Notes: a model not told the origin generated them from the letters alone. Numbered from the stretch's first letter, positions 7,724-16,524 are shown. The stretch is DNA of 64,000 nt from Pseudomonas crudilactis (GCF_013433315.1 NZ_WXVV01000013.1:1-64000), one strand, 5' to 3'. Program-made: numbers and translations.

Positions 7724-9916
7724 ATGTCCTCGACCTCGTTTCGTCAGTCTTTGCGGCGCCTGTGGGCGCTGGATAAATTCAGCTACAGCGTGCGGGTGTT
7801 CATCGCCCTGACCGGCAGCATGGCGCTGTGTTGGTATCAGGATGAAATGGGCCTGCTGATCCCGTTATTCCTCGGCATTATCGCCAGCGCCCTGGCCGAA
7901 ACCGACGACAGTTGGCAGGGCCGCCTCAACGCCCTCGCCGTGACACTGGTGTGTTTCAGCATCGCCGCGCTGTCGGTGGAATTGCTCTTCCCCTACCCGA
8001 TCGTCTTTGCCATTGCCCTCGCGCTGGCCAGTTTTGGCCTGACCATGCTCGGTGCGCTCGGCGAGCGTTATGGCGCGATTGCTTCGGCGACGTTGATTTT
8101 GTCCGTATACACGATGATCGGCGTTGATCAACGCGGCGGCGCAGTCACTGATTTCTGGCACGAGCCGATGCTGCTGGTCGCCGGTGCGGCGTGGTACGGC
8201 TTGCTCTCGGTGTTGTGGCAGGCGATGTTTTCCAACCAGCCGGTGCAGCAGAGTCTGGCGCGGCTGTTCCGTGAACTGGGTTTTTACCTGAAGCTGAAAT
8301 CGTCGCTGTTCGAGCCGATCCGACAGATGGACGTCGAAGCACGTCGCCTCGAACTGGCGCAGCAAAACGGCCGCGTGGTGGCTGCGCTGAACAGTGCCAA
8401 GGAAATCATCCTGCACCGCGTCGGCAATGGCCGCCCCGGCTCGAAGGTCAGCCGTTACCTGAAGCTGTACTTCCTCGCTCAGGACATCCACGAACGCGCC
8501 AGCTCCTCGCACTATCCGTACAACGCGCTGGCCGAAGCGTTCTTCCACAGCGACGTGCTGTTCCGCTGCCAGCGCCTGCTCCGTCAGCAGGGCAAGGCTT
8601 GCCGCGCACTGGCCGAATCGATCCAGATGCGCCAGCCATTTATTTATGACGCGAGTTTCGCCGAAGCCCTCAGTGACCTCGACGCCTCCCTCGAACACCT
8701 GCGCATCCAGAGCAACCCGGCGTGGCGCGGACTGCTGCGTTCGCTGCGCGCACTGGCCGCCAACCTCGGCACCCTCGACCGTTTGCTCAGCGACGCGAGC
8801 AATCCGGATGCCTTGGCCGATGCGACCGACAGCAGCCTGCTCGACCGTTCGCCGCGCAACCTCAAGGACGTCTGGATTCGCCTGCGCACGCAACTGACGC
8901 CGACTTCTCTGCTGTTCCGCCATGCCCTGCGCCTGCCATTGGCGCTGAGTATCGGCTACGGCATGGTGCACCTGATTCACCCGTCGCAGGGTTACTGGAT
9001 CATCCTCACCACGCTGTTCGTCTGCCAGCCGAACTACGGCGCGACGCGGCGCAAACTCGGTCAGCGGATCTTCGGCACGGCCATCGGCCTGACCGTGGCG
9101 TGGGCGCTGTTCGATCTGTTCCCGAGCCCGTTGGTGCAGTCCTGCTTCGCCATCGCTGCCGGCGTGGTGTTCTTTACCAACCGCACCACCCGCTACACCC
9201 TGGCGACGGCGGCGATCACCATCATGGTGCTGTTCTGCTTCAACCAGGTCGGCGACGGTTACGGACTGTTCCTGCCACGCCTGTTCGATACGCTGCTGGG
9301 CAGCCTGATTGCCGGTCTGACGGTGTTCCTGTTCCTGCCGGACTGGCAGGGTCGACGCCTGAACAAAGTGCTGGCCAACACCCTGACCTGCAACAGCATC
9401 TACCTGCGCCAGATCATGCAGCAATACGCCGCCGGCAAGAGCGACGACCTCGCTTATCGTCTGGCCCGGCGTAATGCGCACAACGCCGATGCGGCACTGT
9501 CGACGACGTTGGCGAACATGCTCATGGAGCCGGGGCACTTCCGTAAGGAAGCGGATGTCGGATTCCGCTTTCTGGTGCTGTCGCACACCTTGCTGAGTTA
9601 TCTGTCAGGGCTGGGCGCACATCGCGAGACGCAGTTGCCGGCGGATGTGCGTGAGCATTTGATTGATGGCGCCGGGGTGAAACTGGCGACGAGCATCGAT
9701 GAAATCGCCCAAGGTCTGGCGAACAAGCAGCCGGTGGCGATTCAGAGTGACGAGGAAGAAGCGCTGGCCAATGAGCTGGAGCAGATGGCTGATGAGATTG
9801 ATGAAGGACAGCGGTTGGTGCAAACGCAACTGGCGTTGATTTGCCGGCAGTTGGGGCCGTTGCGGACGTTGGCGGCGCATCTGATCAAGGACACCAATGA
9901 GGTTGGCGCTGGCTGA
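7724..9916 (+). CDS. yccS: YccS/FUSC-family inner-membrane protein
   Basis: This 730-residue protein has the YccS layout: an N-terminal block of about six hydrophobic segments (residues 20-170), a long soluble middle, a second membrane block around residues 400-530 (including HPSQGYWIILTTLFVCQPNYGATRRK, part of the FUSC signature), and a soluble C-terminal domain. FUSC proteins relate to fusaric acid and aromatic acid efflux pumps, but the transport role of YccS is not proven. It is a single gene, bounded upstream and downstream by REP pairs. The ATG at 7724 precedes the first hydrophobic segment by about 20 residues, as is usual for the family. Confidence 0.87.
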   Translation: MSSTSFRQSLRRLWALDKFSYSVRVFIALTGSMALCWYQDEMGLLIPLFLGIIASALAETDDSWQGRLNALAVTLVCFSIAALSVELLFPYPIVFAIALALASFGLTMLGALGERYGAIASATLILSVYTMIGVDQRGGAVTDFWHEPMLLVAGAAWYGLLSVLWQAMFSNQPVQQSLARLFRELGFYLKLKSSLFEPIRQMDVEARRLELAQQNGRVVAALNSAKEIILHRVGNGRPGSKVSRYLKLYFLAQDIHERASSSHYPYNALAEAFFHSDVLFRCQRLLRQQGKACRALAESIQMRQPFIYDASFAEALSDLDASLEHLRIQSNPAWRGLLRSLRALAANLGTLDRLLSDASNPDALADATDSSLLDRSPRNLKDVWIRLRTQLTPTSLLFRHALRLPLALSIGYGMVHLIHPSQGYWIILTTLFVCQPNYGATRRKLGQRIFGTAIGLTVAWALFDLFPSPLVQSCFAIAAGVVFFTNRTTRYTLATAAITIMVLFCFNQVGDGYGLFLPRLFDTLLGSLIAGLTVFLFLPDWQGRRLNKVLANTLTCNSIYLRQIMQQYAAGKSDDLAYRLARRNAHNADAALSTTLANMLMEPGHFRKEADVGFRFLVLSHTLLSYLSGLGAHRETQLPADVREHLIDGAGVKLATSIDEIAQGLANKQPVAIQSDEEEALANELEQMADEIDEGQRLVQTQLALICRQLGPLRTLAAHLIKDTNEVGAG

Positions 9917-9924
9917 AAGGACGT

Positions 9925-10004
9925 CTTCGCGAGCAAGCTCGCTCCCACATGTGTTCTGTGTCGTTCACAAATCCAATGTGGGAGCGAGCTTGCTCGCGAA
10001 GAGG
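9925..10004. repeat. REP pair (TTGCTCGCGA type)
   Basis: Inverted copies of the TTCGCGAGCAAGCTCGCTCC unit lie between the converging yccS and solute-binding genes. Confidence 0.85.
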
Positions 10005-10037
10005 CCATCAGCCACACAAAAAATTCTGGATCAACCC

Positions 10038-10775
10038 TCACATGCCATGCTGGCGAAGCAACTTGTCATAACTCCCATCCGCCTTCATCGCCGCAATCGC
10101 CTTATCAAACCCTGCAACAATCTGCTCATGCTGCGGATTCTTCAGGCTCACCAGAATGTGCAGGCTGTTCTCACTCAACGGCTTGGGCAAAAACTCCACT
10201 GAATTGCGCACCTTGGCTGATTCGCGCGCCAGGTAATACTTCGCCACATACTCATCCTCCAGCGTCAGCTTGACCCGATCCGCCGCGAGCATGCGCACGG
10301 CCATGGCGAAGTTATGCACAGGGACTTTCTGCAACGCCGTGTCGGCATCGAACGGCGCCGAATAGGCGTAACCGCGCACCACCGCAATCGGATAGGTGTG
10401 CAACTGCTGCAGATTTGAGTAGTCGAGTGGTGTGTCTTTGCGCTTGAGAAAGCGAATGCGGTTGAGCAGGTATTCCCCGGAAAACTGGCCGAGCCTGGTC
10501 CGCTCGTCGTTGTACCAGGCGTTGACCAACACATCGTAGCGGCCCTCGCCAACGCCAAGCAGCGCCCGCGCCCAAGGCACCTGCTCGTAGCCGCTGGCAT
10601 AACCGGCCCGGGCCAGCGCAGTTGTGACGATGTCGGTGGCCAGTCCGCCGTTGACCAGCGTGTCGTCGGTAAAGGGTGGCCAGATATCAAACACCAGCCG
10701 CAGCTTATCCGCTGCAGCGGTCTGAGCCAGCAAGAGCAATCCGGTCAAAGCAAAGGCTCGATGCAAACGCGGCAT
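10038..10775 (-). CDS. Periplasmic solute-binding protein (SBP_bac_3 type)
   Basis: This 245-residue protein has an N-terminal signal peptide (HRAFALTGLLLLAQTAAA) and the fold signatures of amino-acid-type extracellular binding proteins: VFDIWPPFTDD near the start, and a hinge region before KTP-like charged segments. No ABC permease or ATPase gene is adjacent. Such orphan proteins in Pseudomonas may serve a distant transporter or a sensor, so the ligand is unknown. The other orphan binding protein in this window, at 39392-40204, is of the same class (EPWAPYVYEENG against VFDIWPPFTDD). Confidence 0.8.
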   Translation of the reverse strand: MPRLHRAFALTGLLLLAQTAAADKLRLVFDIWPPFTDDTLVNGGLATDIVTTALARAGYASGYEQVPWARALLGVGEGRYDVLVNAWYNDERTRLGQFSGEYLLNRIRFLKRKDTPLDYSNLQQLHTYPIAVVRGYAYSAPFDADTALQKVPVHNFAMAVRMLAADRVKLTLEDEYVAKYYLARESAKVRNSVEFLPKPLSENSLHILVSLKNPQHEQIVAGFDKAIAAMKADGSYDKLLRQHGM

Positions 10776-11030
10776 GCTTGAAAATCCTTAGCGGGCGAGT
10801 TGCCCAGCATGTTTTCAGTCAAAACCCCAAGGCCCCTTACCGGCAAAACCCAGGCCCTAACATTAGCTCATTGCAGCCAGTGCACAGGGCTCTCCAGCAG
10901 ATTACACAAAGTCACCGCGGCTGCGAGAAAGGAATGATGGCATTTTGACCTTTGTCACAGACTCTTACGCCATAAAGACATCTTTGCCGCAGGCGCTTAG
11001 TATCGGGCGACACGTTCAAGGAATCGGCAA

Positions 11031-11483
11031 ATGACAATCGAATGGGTCTGCAAACATCACAGTGATCTGGGCAAGGAACAGCTATACGCGCTGTTGAAGC
11101 TGCGCTCGGACGTGTTCGTAGTCGAACAGAAATGTGCTTATCCGGATCTCGACGGTCAGGATCTGGAAGGCGACACCTACCATCTGATGGGTTGGGAAGA
11201 TGATCAGCTGATGGCGTACCTGCGCCTGCTGGATCCGGAATCTCAGGGAGGAGACGTGGTGATCGGCCGCGTGATTACCGCACCGCAAGGGCGGGGGAAA
11301 GGGCTGGGGCACGAGATGATGGAGCAGGCGTTGAAACAGGCCGAGAAGCATTGGCCGCAGGTGCCGATCTATCTGTCGGCGCAGGCGCATTTGCAGGGGT
11401 ATTACGGTCGGTACGGGTTTGTTGTGGCGGGTGAGGAATATCTGGAGGATGACATTCCACATATCGGGATGCGTCGTGCCTGA
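11031..11483 (+). CDS. GNAT N-acetyltransferase, ElaA family
   Basis: This 150-residue cytosolic protein matches the ElaA branch of GNAT acetyltransferases. It has the typical start (LYALLKLRSDVFVVEQKC), the acetyl-CoA-binding A motif (RVITAPQGRGKGLGHEMM, with the QGRGKG pyrophosphate loop), and the C-terminal YYGRYGF segment. The substrate is unknown. The ATG is preceded by CAAGGAATCGGCAA. It is followed by a long inverted repeat, and the next gene is on the other strand. Confidence 0.87.
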   Translation: MTIEWVCKHHSDLGKEQLYALLKLRSDVFVVEQKCAYPDLDGQDLEGDTYHLMGWEDDQLMAYLRLLDPESQGGDVVIGRVITAPQGRGKGLGHEMMEQALKQAEKHWPQVPIYLSAQAHLQGYYGRYGFVVAGEEYLEDDIPHIGMRRA

Positions 11484-11487
11484 AAAG

Positions 11488-11665
11488 CCCCTCACCCTAG
11501 CCCTCTCCCGGAGGGAGAGGGGACTGACCTTATCGTCTTGCTGCAGACATCGACCTGAAAAACAGTGTCGATTATGGATTCAACGGCGCTCGCTCACGTC
11601 GGCGTACCTCTCCAATATCCCCCAATCGGCCCCCTCTCCCTCCGGGAGAGGGCTGGGGTGAGGGC
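11488..11665. repeat. Long inverted repeat (CCCTCTCCCGGAGGGAGAGGG family)
   Basis: CCTCACCCTAGCCCTCTCCC with its own hairpin complement occurs at one end, and the inverse (CCCTCCGGGAGAGGGCTGGG) at the other, separated by a spacer that mentions CGTCGGCGTACCT. Whole elements of this kind recur at 33594-33771 and 62087-62286, so it is a dispersed repeat and may act as a terminator at gene ends. Confidence 0.8.
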
Positions 11666-11667
11666 AT

Positions 11668-11964
11668 TTAGGGATACTCAAGCACAGCCCTGATCTGCCG
11701 CAAATTACGCTCGATCCACCCGCGATCAATCGCCCCCCACTCGCGTATCCGATAGCGCCCCGCATGGTTGCGCGCGCCCTCTTCCTGCTCGAACTCACAT
11801 ACGATATCCAGATCCGCCAACGCCGCAATCGTGTCCTGCGCCGTGCGCCGGGGCATGCCGGTCACTTCGGTCAGCGCCGGCACACTCGGCGCCAGACCGC
11901 TGTCGATCAGGTACGCCACATACAAGCGGCGGTAGAAACTGCTTTTGGTCTTGCTGACGTCCAT
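11668..11964 (-). CDS. Winged-helix DNA-binding protein (small HTH regulator)
   Basis: This protein of about 98 residues consists almost entirely of one winged helix-turn-helix. The sequence APSVPALTEVTGMPRRTAQDTIAALADLDI reads as the two helices of an HTH followed by the wing. No ligand domain is visible. I start at the ATG at 11964, which has AGGAAGG about 5 nt upstream; a GTG two codons earlier (11970) is the alternative. It lies 24 bp after the YgjP-like gene on the same strand, so the two may be co-transcribed. Target genes are unknown. Confidence 0.75.
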   Translation of the reverse strand: MDVSKTKSSFYRRLYVAYLIDSGLAPSVPALTEVTGMPRRTAQDTIAALADLDIVCEFEQEEGARNHAGRYRIREWGAIDRGWIERNLRQIRAVLEYP

Positions 11965-11988
11965 CCCCACCTTCCTGGTTGCGTACAG

Positions 11989-12483
11989 TTAAGCCTGCAT
12001 ATCGCGCCACGTCAGGTACACGCGCAGATCAAACTCGACCTGGTGATACCCCGGCAGCATGTGCTCGCACAATTTATAAAACGCCTTGTTGTGATCCGAT
12101 TCCTTGAAGTGCGCCAGTTCATGCACGACGATCATTTTCAGAAAGTCCGGCGCGGCGTCCTTGAACAACGAGGCGATACGAATCTCTTTCTTGGCCTTGA
12201 GCTTGCCGCCCTGCACTCGCGACACCGTGGTGTGCAGACCCAGTGCCCGGTGGGTCAGGTCGAGGCGGTTGTCGAACAGCACCTTGTCGATGGCCGGGGC
12301 GTTGCGCAGGTATTCCTGCTTCAGGTCCAGCGCGTAGCTGTACAAGGCCTTGTCGTTCTGCACATCGTGGCGCCCCGAATAGCGTTGATTCAGGTATTCA
12401 CCCAGCCGCCCTTCGGCGATCAATTGGCGTACCTGATCCTGTAATTGCGCGGGATAGGCCTGGAGGTACTTCAACACAGTCAT
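11989..12483 (-). CDS. YgjP-like zinc metallopeptidase (M48-related)
   Basis: This 164-residue protein has the YgjP/DUF45 signature: HELAHFKESDHNKAFYKL, where HEXXH supplies two zinc-binding histidines and the catalytic glutamate and a downstream histidine/glutamate completes the site. No signal peptide or membrane segment is visible, so it should be cytosolic. Homology calls it a metal-dependent hydrolase; its substrate is not known. I start at the ATG at 12483 (MTVLKYLQAYP); an ATG at 12531 in the same frame would overlap the end of the next upstream gene. Confidence 0.85.
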   Translation of the reverse strand: MTVLKYLQAYPAQLQDQVRQLIAEGRLGEYLNQRYSGRHDVQNDKALYSYALDLKQEYLRNAPAIDKVLFDNRLDLTHRALGLHTTVSRVQGGKLKAKKEIRIASLFKDAAPDFLKMIVVHELAHFKESDHNKAFYKLCEHMLPGYHQVEFDLRVYLTWRDMQA

Positions 12484-12527
12484 GGACGGGCGACACGGTT
12501 CGAAAAAGGTCCGCCAGTGTAGCGAAT

Positions 12528-14651
12528 TCAACCGGGCAGCGCGCTCCAGTCAAACGGTTCGGCAAAGCTTGCAGCGTCCTCGGCGATCAATGGCCGTGCG
12601 ACGAGGAAGCCTTGCACGTACTCGCAGCCGTGGGCTTGCAGCCATTGGTATTGCTCGATGGTTTCCACCCCTTCGGCAATCACCAGTAAACCGTATTGCT
12701 TGCACAGACTGATCACTGTGCTGACCAGTGAGGCGTCGCGTTTCGAGTCCGGCAATCGCGCAATGAGATGGCGATCAAGCTTGAGCGTATCCAGCTCCAG
12801 ATCGCGCAGATGTGCCAGTGAGCACGGCCCGGAACCGAAATCATCCAGCGCAACACGCACGCCAAGATTGCGCAGTAAGCGCAGTTGTTTGCGGGTTTCG
12901 TCGGGATTCTGCATCAGGGCTTCTTCGGTGACTTCAACCTCCAGTTGCCGAGGCTGCAAGGCGTGCCGCTCCATGACCTGGCGCAACTCGGTGACCAGAT
13001 TCGGCAGGCTGAACTGGGTATTGCTCAAACTCACGCCGAGCACCAGATCTTCGGCAAACAGGGTTTCCCAGGCTTTGCGCTGGCCGGCGCCGCGATGATA
13101 AATCCAGCTGCCGAGTCGGCTGATCAGCCGCGCTTCCTCAAGCAGCGGCAAAAACAGCCCCGGCGGCACATCGCCAACGCTCGGGTGCTGCCAGCGCAAC
13201 AACGCTTCGAAGCCACGAATCTGGCCAGTGTCGATGGCCACTTGCGGTTGATAGACCAGATTGAAATCGCGATTCTCGATGGCGGCACGCACGCTCTCTT
13301 CGAGCATCAACCGCGAGCGCGCCCGGCCATTCATTTCATGATCGTAGAAACGATATTGCTGACGTCCGGCACGTTTGGCCTCGTACATGGCGATGTCGGA
13401 AGCACGCAGCAATCCGTCGAGGTTCGAGCCGCAGTCCGGGTAAGTGGCGATGCCGATGCTGGCGCCGAGAGCGATGTCCAACCCTTCGATCTGCTGACAG
13501 ATCGACACCCGCTCGATGAGTTTTTCGGCAATCTTCGCCGCTTGCTCGGGAAACTCCAGATCCAGCAGCGCGGTAAATTCATCGCCGCCCATGCGCGCGA
13601 GAATGTCGAACGGCCGCAGACAGGCTTTCAATTGCTCGGAGACCCAGCGCAGCACGCGATCACCAGCATCGTGGCCTAGCGAATCGTTGACCCGTTTGAA
13701 GCCATCAAGATCCAGATACAGCAAGACCCAACTGCTATCACTGCGCTCACCACGCAACAGCAGATTTTCAACGGTCTGGTAGAACCCGCGACGGTTGAGC
13801 AAACCCGTCAACGGATCGGTGACCGCTTGAAATTCCAGTTGCTGGTGCAAGTGTCGAACCACCGACATGTCCAGCACAGTCACCACCATCGCGTGTTGCT
13901 CGGCGGGCAACGCCGCACAGGACAGCGCCACCGGCACCTGCTGGCCGGGCGCGGTGCGCAGCAAGGCGTCGTGCAGTCTTAATGTTTCGCCACGCTTGTA
14001 GCTGGCATAAAACTCGGAATCGGCCCACAGCGGAATGTGCGGCTTCTGTAGAAAATCGAGAAACTCCTGACCTTCCAGCTCCTTCACCGGCGCATTCAAC
14101 AACCGCGAAATCGCCGGATTGGCAAAGCGGATCAAACCGTCCTCACCTACCACCAATATCCCCTCGGCGGCGTTATCCAGCACCGAGGCATTGAAGGCGC
14201 GCGCCACTTCCAGGTCATGACTCAAACGCTGCAAGGCGCGGCGATTGCGCTGGTGCTCCAGCAACGCCTGCACTTTGGGCTTGAGAATCTGTGGGTCGAA
14301 CGGCTTGAACAGGTAATCCACCGCGCCACTGGCGTAGCCCTTGATCACGGCGTCCTGGGATTGCTCGTTGGCGGTCAGAAAGATAATCGGCGTCAGGCGC
14401 GTGCGCTGGCTGCCGCGCATCAGCCGCGCGACTTCAAAGCCGTCCATACCCGGCATCTGCACATCCAGCAGCACCAGATCGACATCGTGGGAGAGCAGAA
14501 TATTGAGCGCTTCGAAACCGGAGGCTGCGGTGAGGACGTGCCAATCCTGACGCTGCAGCAAAGCGCGCATGCTGATCAGATTTTCAGGGTAATCATCAAC
14601 GATCAAAAGGACAGAGCTGCCTTCACCTGGCGGGGGTTGCGCGCATTCCAT
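12528..14651 (-). CDS. REC-PAS-GGDEF-EAL cyclic-di-GMP protein
   Basis: This 707-residue cytosolic protein reads, in order: a receiver domain (residues 12-130, phosphoacceptor Asp in LVLLDVQMPGMDGFE), a PAS domain (about 150-270), a GGDEF domain (about 280-435, intact MGGDEF active site), and an EAL domain (about 445-700). The GGDEF site predicts diguanylate cyclase activity. In the EAL domain EALLRW, VTEEAL, DDFGSG, the DTLKLD lysine and AEGVET are present. The usual V-N-x-S metal-binding asparagine is replaced by serine (VSLSNTQF, AGT codon), so phosphodiesterase activity may be lost or weak. No histidine kinase is adjacent. It is divergent from the alginate lyase gene. Confidence 0.93.
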   Translation of the reverse strand: MECAQPPPGEGSSVLLIVDDYPENLISMRALLQRQDWHVLTAASGFEALNILLSHDVDLVLLDVQMPGMDGFEVARLMRGSQRTRLTPIIFLTANEQSQDAVIKGYASGAVDYLFKPFDPQILKPKVQALLEHQRNRRALQRLSHDLEVARAFNASVLDNAAEGILVVGEDGLIRFANPAISRLLNAPVKELEGQEFLDFLQKPHIPLWADSEFYASYKRGETLRLHDALLRTAPGQQVPVALSCAALPAEQHAMVVTVLDMSVVRHLHQQLEFQAVTDPLTGLLNRRGFYQTVENLLLRGERSDSSWVLLYLDLDGFKRVNDSLGHDAGDRVLRWVSEQLKACLRPFDILARMGGDEFTALLDLEFPEQAAKIAEKLIERVSICQQIEGLDIALGASIGIATYPDCGSNLDGLLRASDIAMYEAKRAGRQQYRFYDHEMNGRARSRLMLEESVRAAIENRDFNLVYQPQVAIDTGQIRGFEALLRWQHPSVGDVPPGLFLPLLEEARLISRLGSWIYHRGAGQRKAWETLFAEDLVLGVSLSNTQFSLPNLVTELRQVMERHALQPRQLEVEVTEEALMQNPDETRKQLRLLRNLGVRVALDDFGSGPCSLAHLRDLELDTLKLDRHLIARLPDSKRDASLVSTVISLCKQYGLLVIAEGVETIEQYQWLQAHGCEYVQGFLVARPLIAEDAASFAEPFDWSALPG

Positions 14652-14970
14652 GCTGCTTCTCTTGTCGGGACTTCAGGGCGATTCCGGTAAAACCGTACAT
14701 ACATCGAGCCTTCACTCTAGTCGTGGATCCGAAAAAGCAGAAGCTGTCATCAGGCCATCATTTAACCAAAGCGTGAATTTGCCGACTAACGGTCATCGCT
14801 GAAGCCCCCGGAAACCGGCAGAGATGGCATTTCGACAGGATGTTGACGTCAATCATCTGCCAAACGGGCGTTAACAAATTTTCCCTCTACGCTTATAAAG
14901 GCCGCCCCAAAACGTGCGGGCTAGAGCTTCTGGCACGTACGTGCAGTGAAACTTGAGTGGAAGAACCGAC
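14652..14970. other. Divergent intergenic region
   Basis: This 319-bp spacer separates the GGDEF-EAL gene from the alginate lyase gene. I see a plausible promoter for the lyase (listed separately) and no open frame worth calling. No REP sequence is present, which fits a divergent promoter region. Confidence 0.6.
14871..14899 (+). promoter_or_regulatory. Candidate sigma-70 promoter of the alginate lyase
   Basis: TTAACA (14871-14876) and TATAAA (14894-14899) are separated by exactly 17 bp and lie about 70 bp before the lyase ATG. It is a good consensus match by eye. Confidence 0.5.
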
Positions 14971-15639
14971 ATGATCGATCTCGCAACCTGGAACCTCAGC
15001 GTTCCCGTTGGCAGCCCGCCATACACCGTCGAAACCTCAAAACTGGTGAACGGCTTCAAAGATCAGTACTTCCATTCCGACACCGGCACCTTGTTCTTCT
15101 GGTCACCGGTTACCGGGTCAAAAACCGAAAACGCCATCTACCCGCGCACCGAACTAAGGGAAACCTACAGCAACGGCACGCTGCGCAACTGGTATTACCC
15201 GGATGCCGACAATTCATTGCGCGCGACCGTGACGGTGAACAAAGTGCCGAGCTCAGGCAAGATCGTCATTGGCCAGATTCACGCTTATGAAAGCCAGAAG
15301 CCAATGGTCAAACTTGAATATCAGTACAAGACAAAAACAGAAACCGGCAATCTGGTAATCAAAGTGCGCATGCACCCGGATGATGACGAAAGCCGTGTCA
15401 TCACGCTGGCTACCGGGATCAAACTGGATCGCGAATTCAACTACCTCATCCACTTAAGCCCCGGCGGCGCATTGGGCATCAGTGCGGCGGGTTATCAGTG
15501 GGACTCACAGATCAGCGCGACATGGCGCAACAAGCCGCTGTATTTCAAGGCTGGGGTTTATGTGCAGGACAACACCGGGTATACGAGTGAGGGGGGGCAG
15601 GTGACTTTCAGCAAGCTAGATATCGATCACGACAAATAA
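14971..15639 (+). CDS. Polysaccharide lyase family 7 alginate lyase
   Basis: This 222-residue protein carries the three PL7 signatures: RTELRE (residues about 58-63), QIH (about 98-100) and YFKAGVYVQ (about 192-200). These contribute the arginine, glutamine/histidine and tyrosine of the active site that cleaves alginate by beta-elimination. It resembles PA1167 of P. aeruginosa. No signal peptide is seen at the chosen ATG (MIDLATWNLS), so it may be cytosolic or use another export route. An upstream TTG at 14953 adds only six residues and no signal sequence. It sits divergent from a cyclic-di-GMP protein, which may link it to exopolysaccharide control. Confidence 0.9.
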   Translation: MIDLATWNLSVPVGSPPYTVETSKLVNGFKDQYFHSDTGTLFFWSPVTGSKTENAIYPRTELRETYSNGTLRNWYYPDADNSLRATVTVNKVPSSGKIVIGQIHAYESQKPMVKLEYQYKTKTETGNLVIKVRMHPDDDESRVITLATGIKLDREFNYLIHLSPGGALGISAAGYQWDSQISATWRNKPLYFKAGVYVQDNTGYTSEGGQVTFSKLDIDHDK

Positions 15640-15679
15640 ATCTCCTAGTTCGCACTAACAGGTGATAACACCGATAAAC

Positions 15680-15702
15680 CGGCAGACTATAGGAGTCTGC
15701 CG
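15680..15702. terminator. Perfect hairpin between converging genes
   Basis: CGGCAGACT and AGTCTGCCG form a 9-bp perfect stem with a 5-nt loop. There is no T-run beside it, so it would be an imperfect terminator for the lyase or the converging small gene. Confidence 0.45.
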
Positions 15703-15735
15703 TACGGCATCAGGCCAATGTCAGCTGCGGTTTTT

Positions 15736-16131
15736 TTAGAACTCAAAATCACCTTTTACTTCAAAGACCCCTTCCTCAGAGAGATTAAAGACTCCTTTGG
15801 GACGGTCCCCGCCTCTGGTCAAACGAAAAGTACCACTAGCATTTTTATCACCGCTCACCCAATCAAATTCTAAATGAGCCCAAATCGGGCCATGATCATT
15901 TCCCTCTAGTTTATATTCCTCACCAACGACGAGACCTCTTTTAAATTTAACCCCCATATAATATTCATGACCTTCAAAAGTCCTATACTTTGGATTAAGA
16001 TAAAAAAATTCTTTATCAGCGTACAAACCTTCATTGTTAAGTTTGAGCGAGTGAGAACCATACTCTGGATGTTTGTAAGTGATATTCAGGTCACCCGCAA
16101 CTTGTTTTTCAACTTCCAATTCGATTTTCAT
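15736..16131 (-). CDS. Hypothetical protein, beta-rich, low GC
   Basis: I do not recognise this 131-residue protein. It has no signal peptide or membrane segment. Alternating hydrophobic and charged residues, with repeated glycines and aromatic residues (HEYYMGVKFKRG, HLEFDWVSGD, TFRLTRGG), suggest a small beta-barrel or beta-sandwich. Its base composition is clearly poorer in GC than that of neighbouring genes, and A/T-ending codons are frequent, which suggests acquisition by transfer. It is the only minus-strand gene between the lyase and fba. Confidence 0.65.
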   Translation of the reverse strand: MKIELEVEKQVAGDLNITYKHPEYGSHSLKLNNEGLYADKEFFYLNPKYRTFEGHEYYMGVKFKRGLVVGEEYKLEGNDHGPIWAHLEFDWVSGDKNASGTFRLTRGGDRPKGVFNLSEEGVFEVKGDFEF

Positions 16132-16189
16132 TTCTTCGCCCTACAAAATAAGTGAGTTGAAAGCTTAATGTTCCGACTGGCCCGACACA

Positions 16190-16212
16190 CCTGTCATATC
16201 TGACAGGTTTTT
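16190..16212 (+). terminator. Orphan rho-independent terminator
   Basis: CCTGTCA (16190-16196), loop TATC, TGACAGG (16201-16207) and a run of five T make a compact intrinsic terminator on the plus strand. No plus-strand gene ends near it; the nearest, the lyase, ends 550 bp earlier. It may close an unannotated short transcript or be a remnant. Confidence 0.55.
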
Positions 16213-16402
16213 ATATCAATAAGAAATATATTCAATACTTTTAATACCCAAAATCTCCACTGATCTACTATTGCCCGCCAACTCACTGCGCTCATTCAAG
16301 TACAGAAGAACCGTTTTACGGTGGAATATTCGTTCAGTTGAAACGCTCGGTGCTGGGTTGACCTGTTCTCCAAAACCTTTACTGAAAGTCACAGAACCCA
16401 AC

Positions 16403-16482
16403 TGTGGGAGCTGCCGAAGGCTGCGATATTTTGACTTTGTCTGTTCAAGATCAAAAGATCGCAGCCTTCGGCAGCTCCTACA
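16403..16482. repeat. REP pair (GGAGCTGCCGAAGGCTGCGAT type)
   Basis: Inverted copies of the GGGAGCTGCCGAAGGCTGCG unit with ATATTTTGA/TCAAAAGAT inner arms lie directly before the structured leader of the DUF6124 gene. Confidence 0.85.
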
Positions 16483-16524
16483 TTTAAACGGGGTTGTTTA
16501 AATCGGTAGGCGGTTACTTCCAGA

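Noticed and set aside
11488..11665. Insertion sequence with inverted ends
   Set aside because: No transposase frame lies between the ends; the same unit is dispersed elsewhere as a bare hairpin pair.
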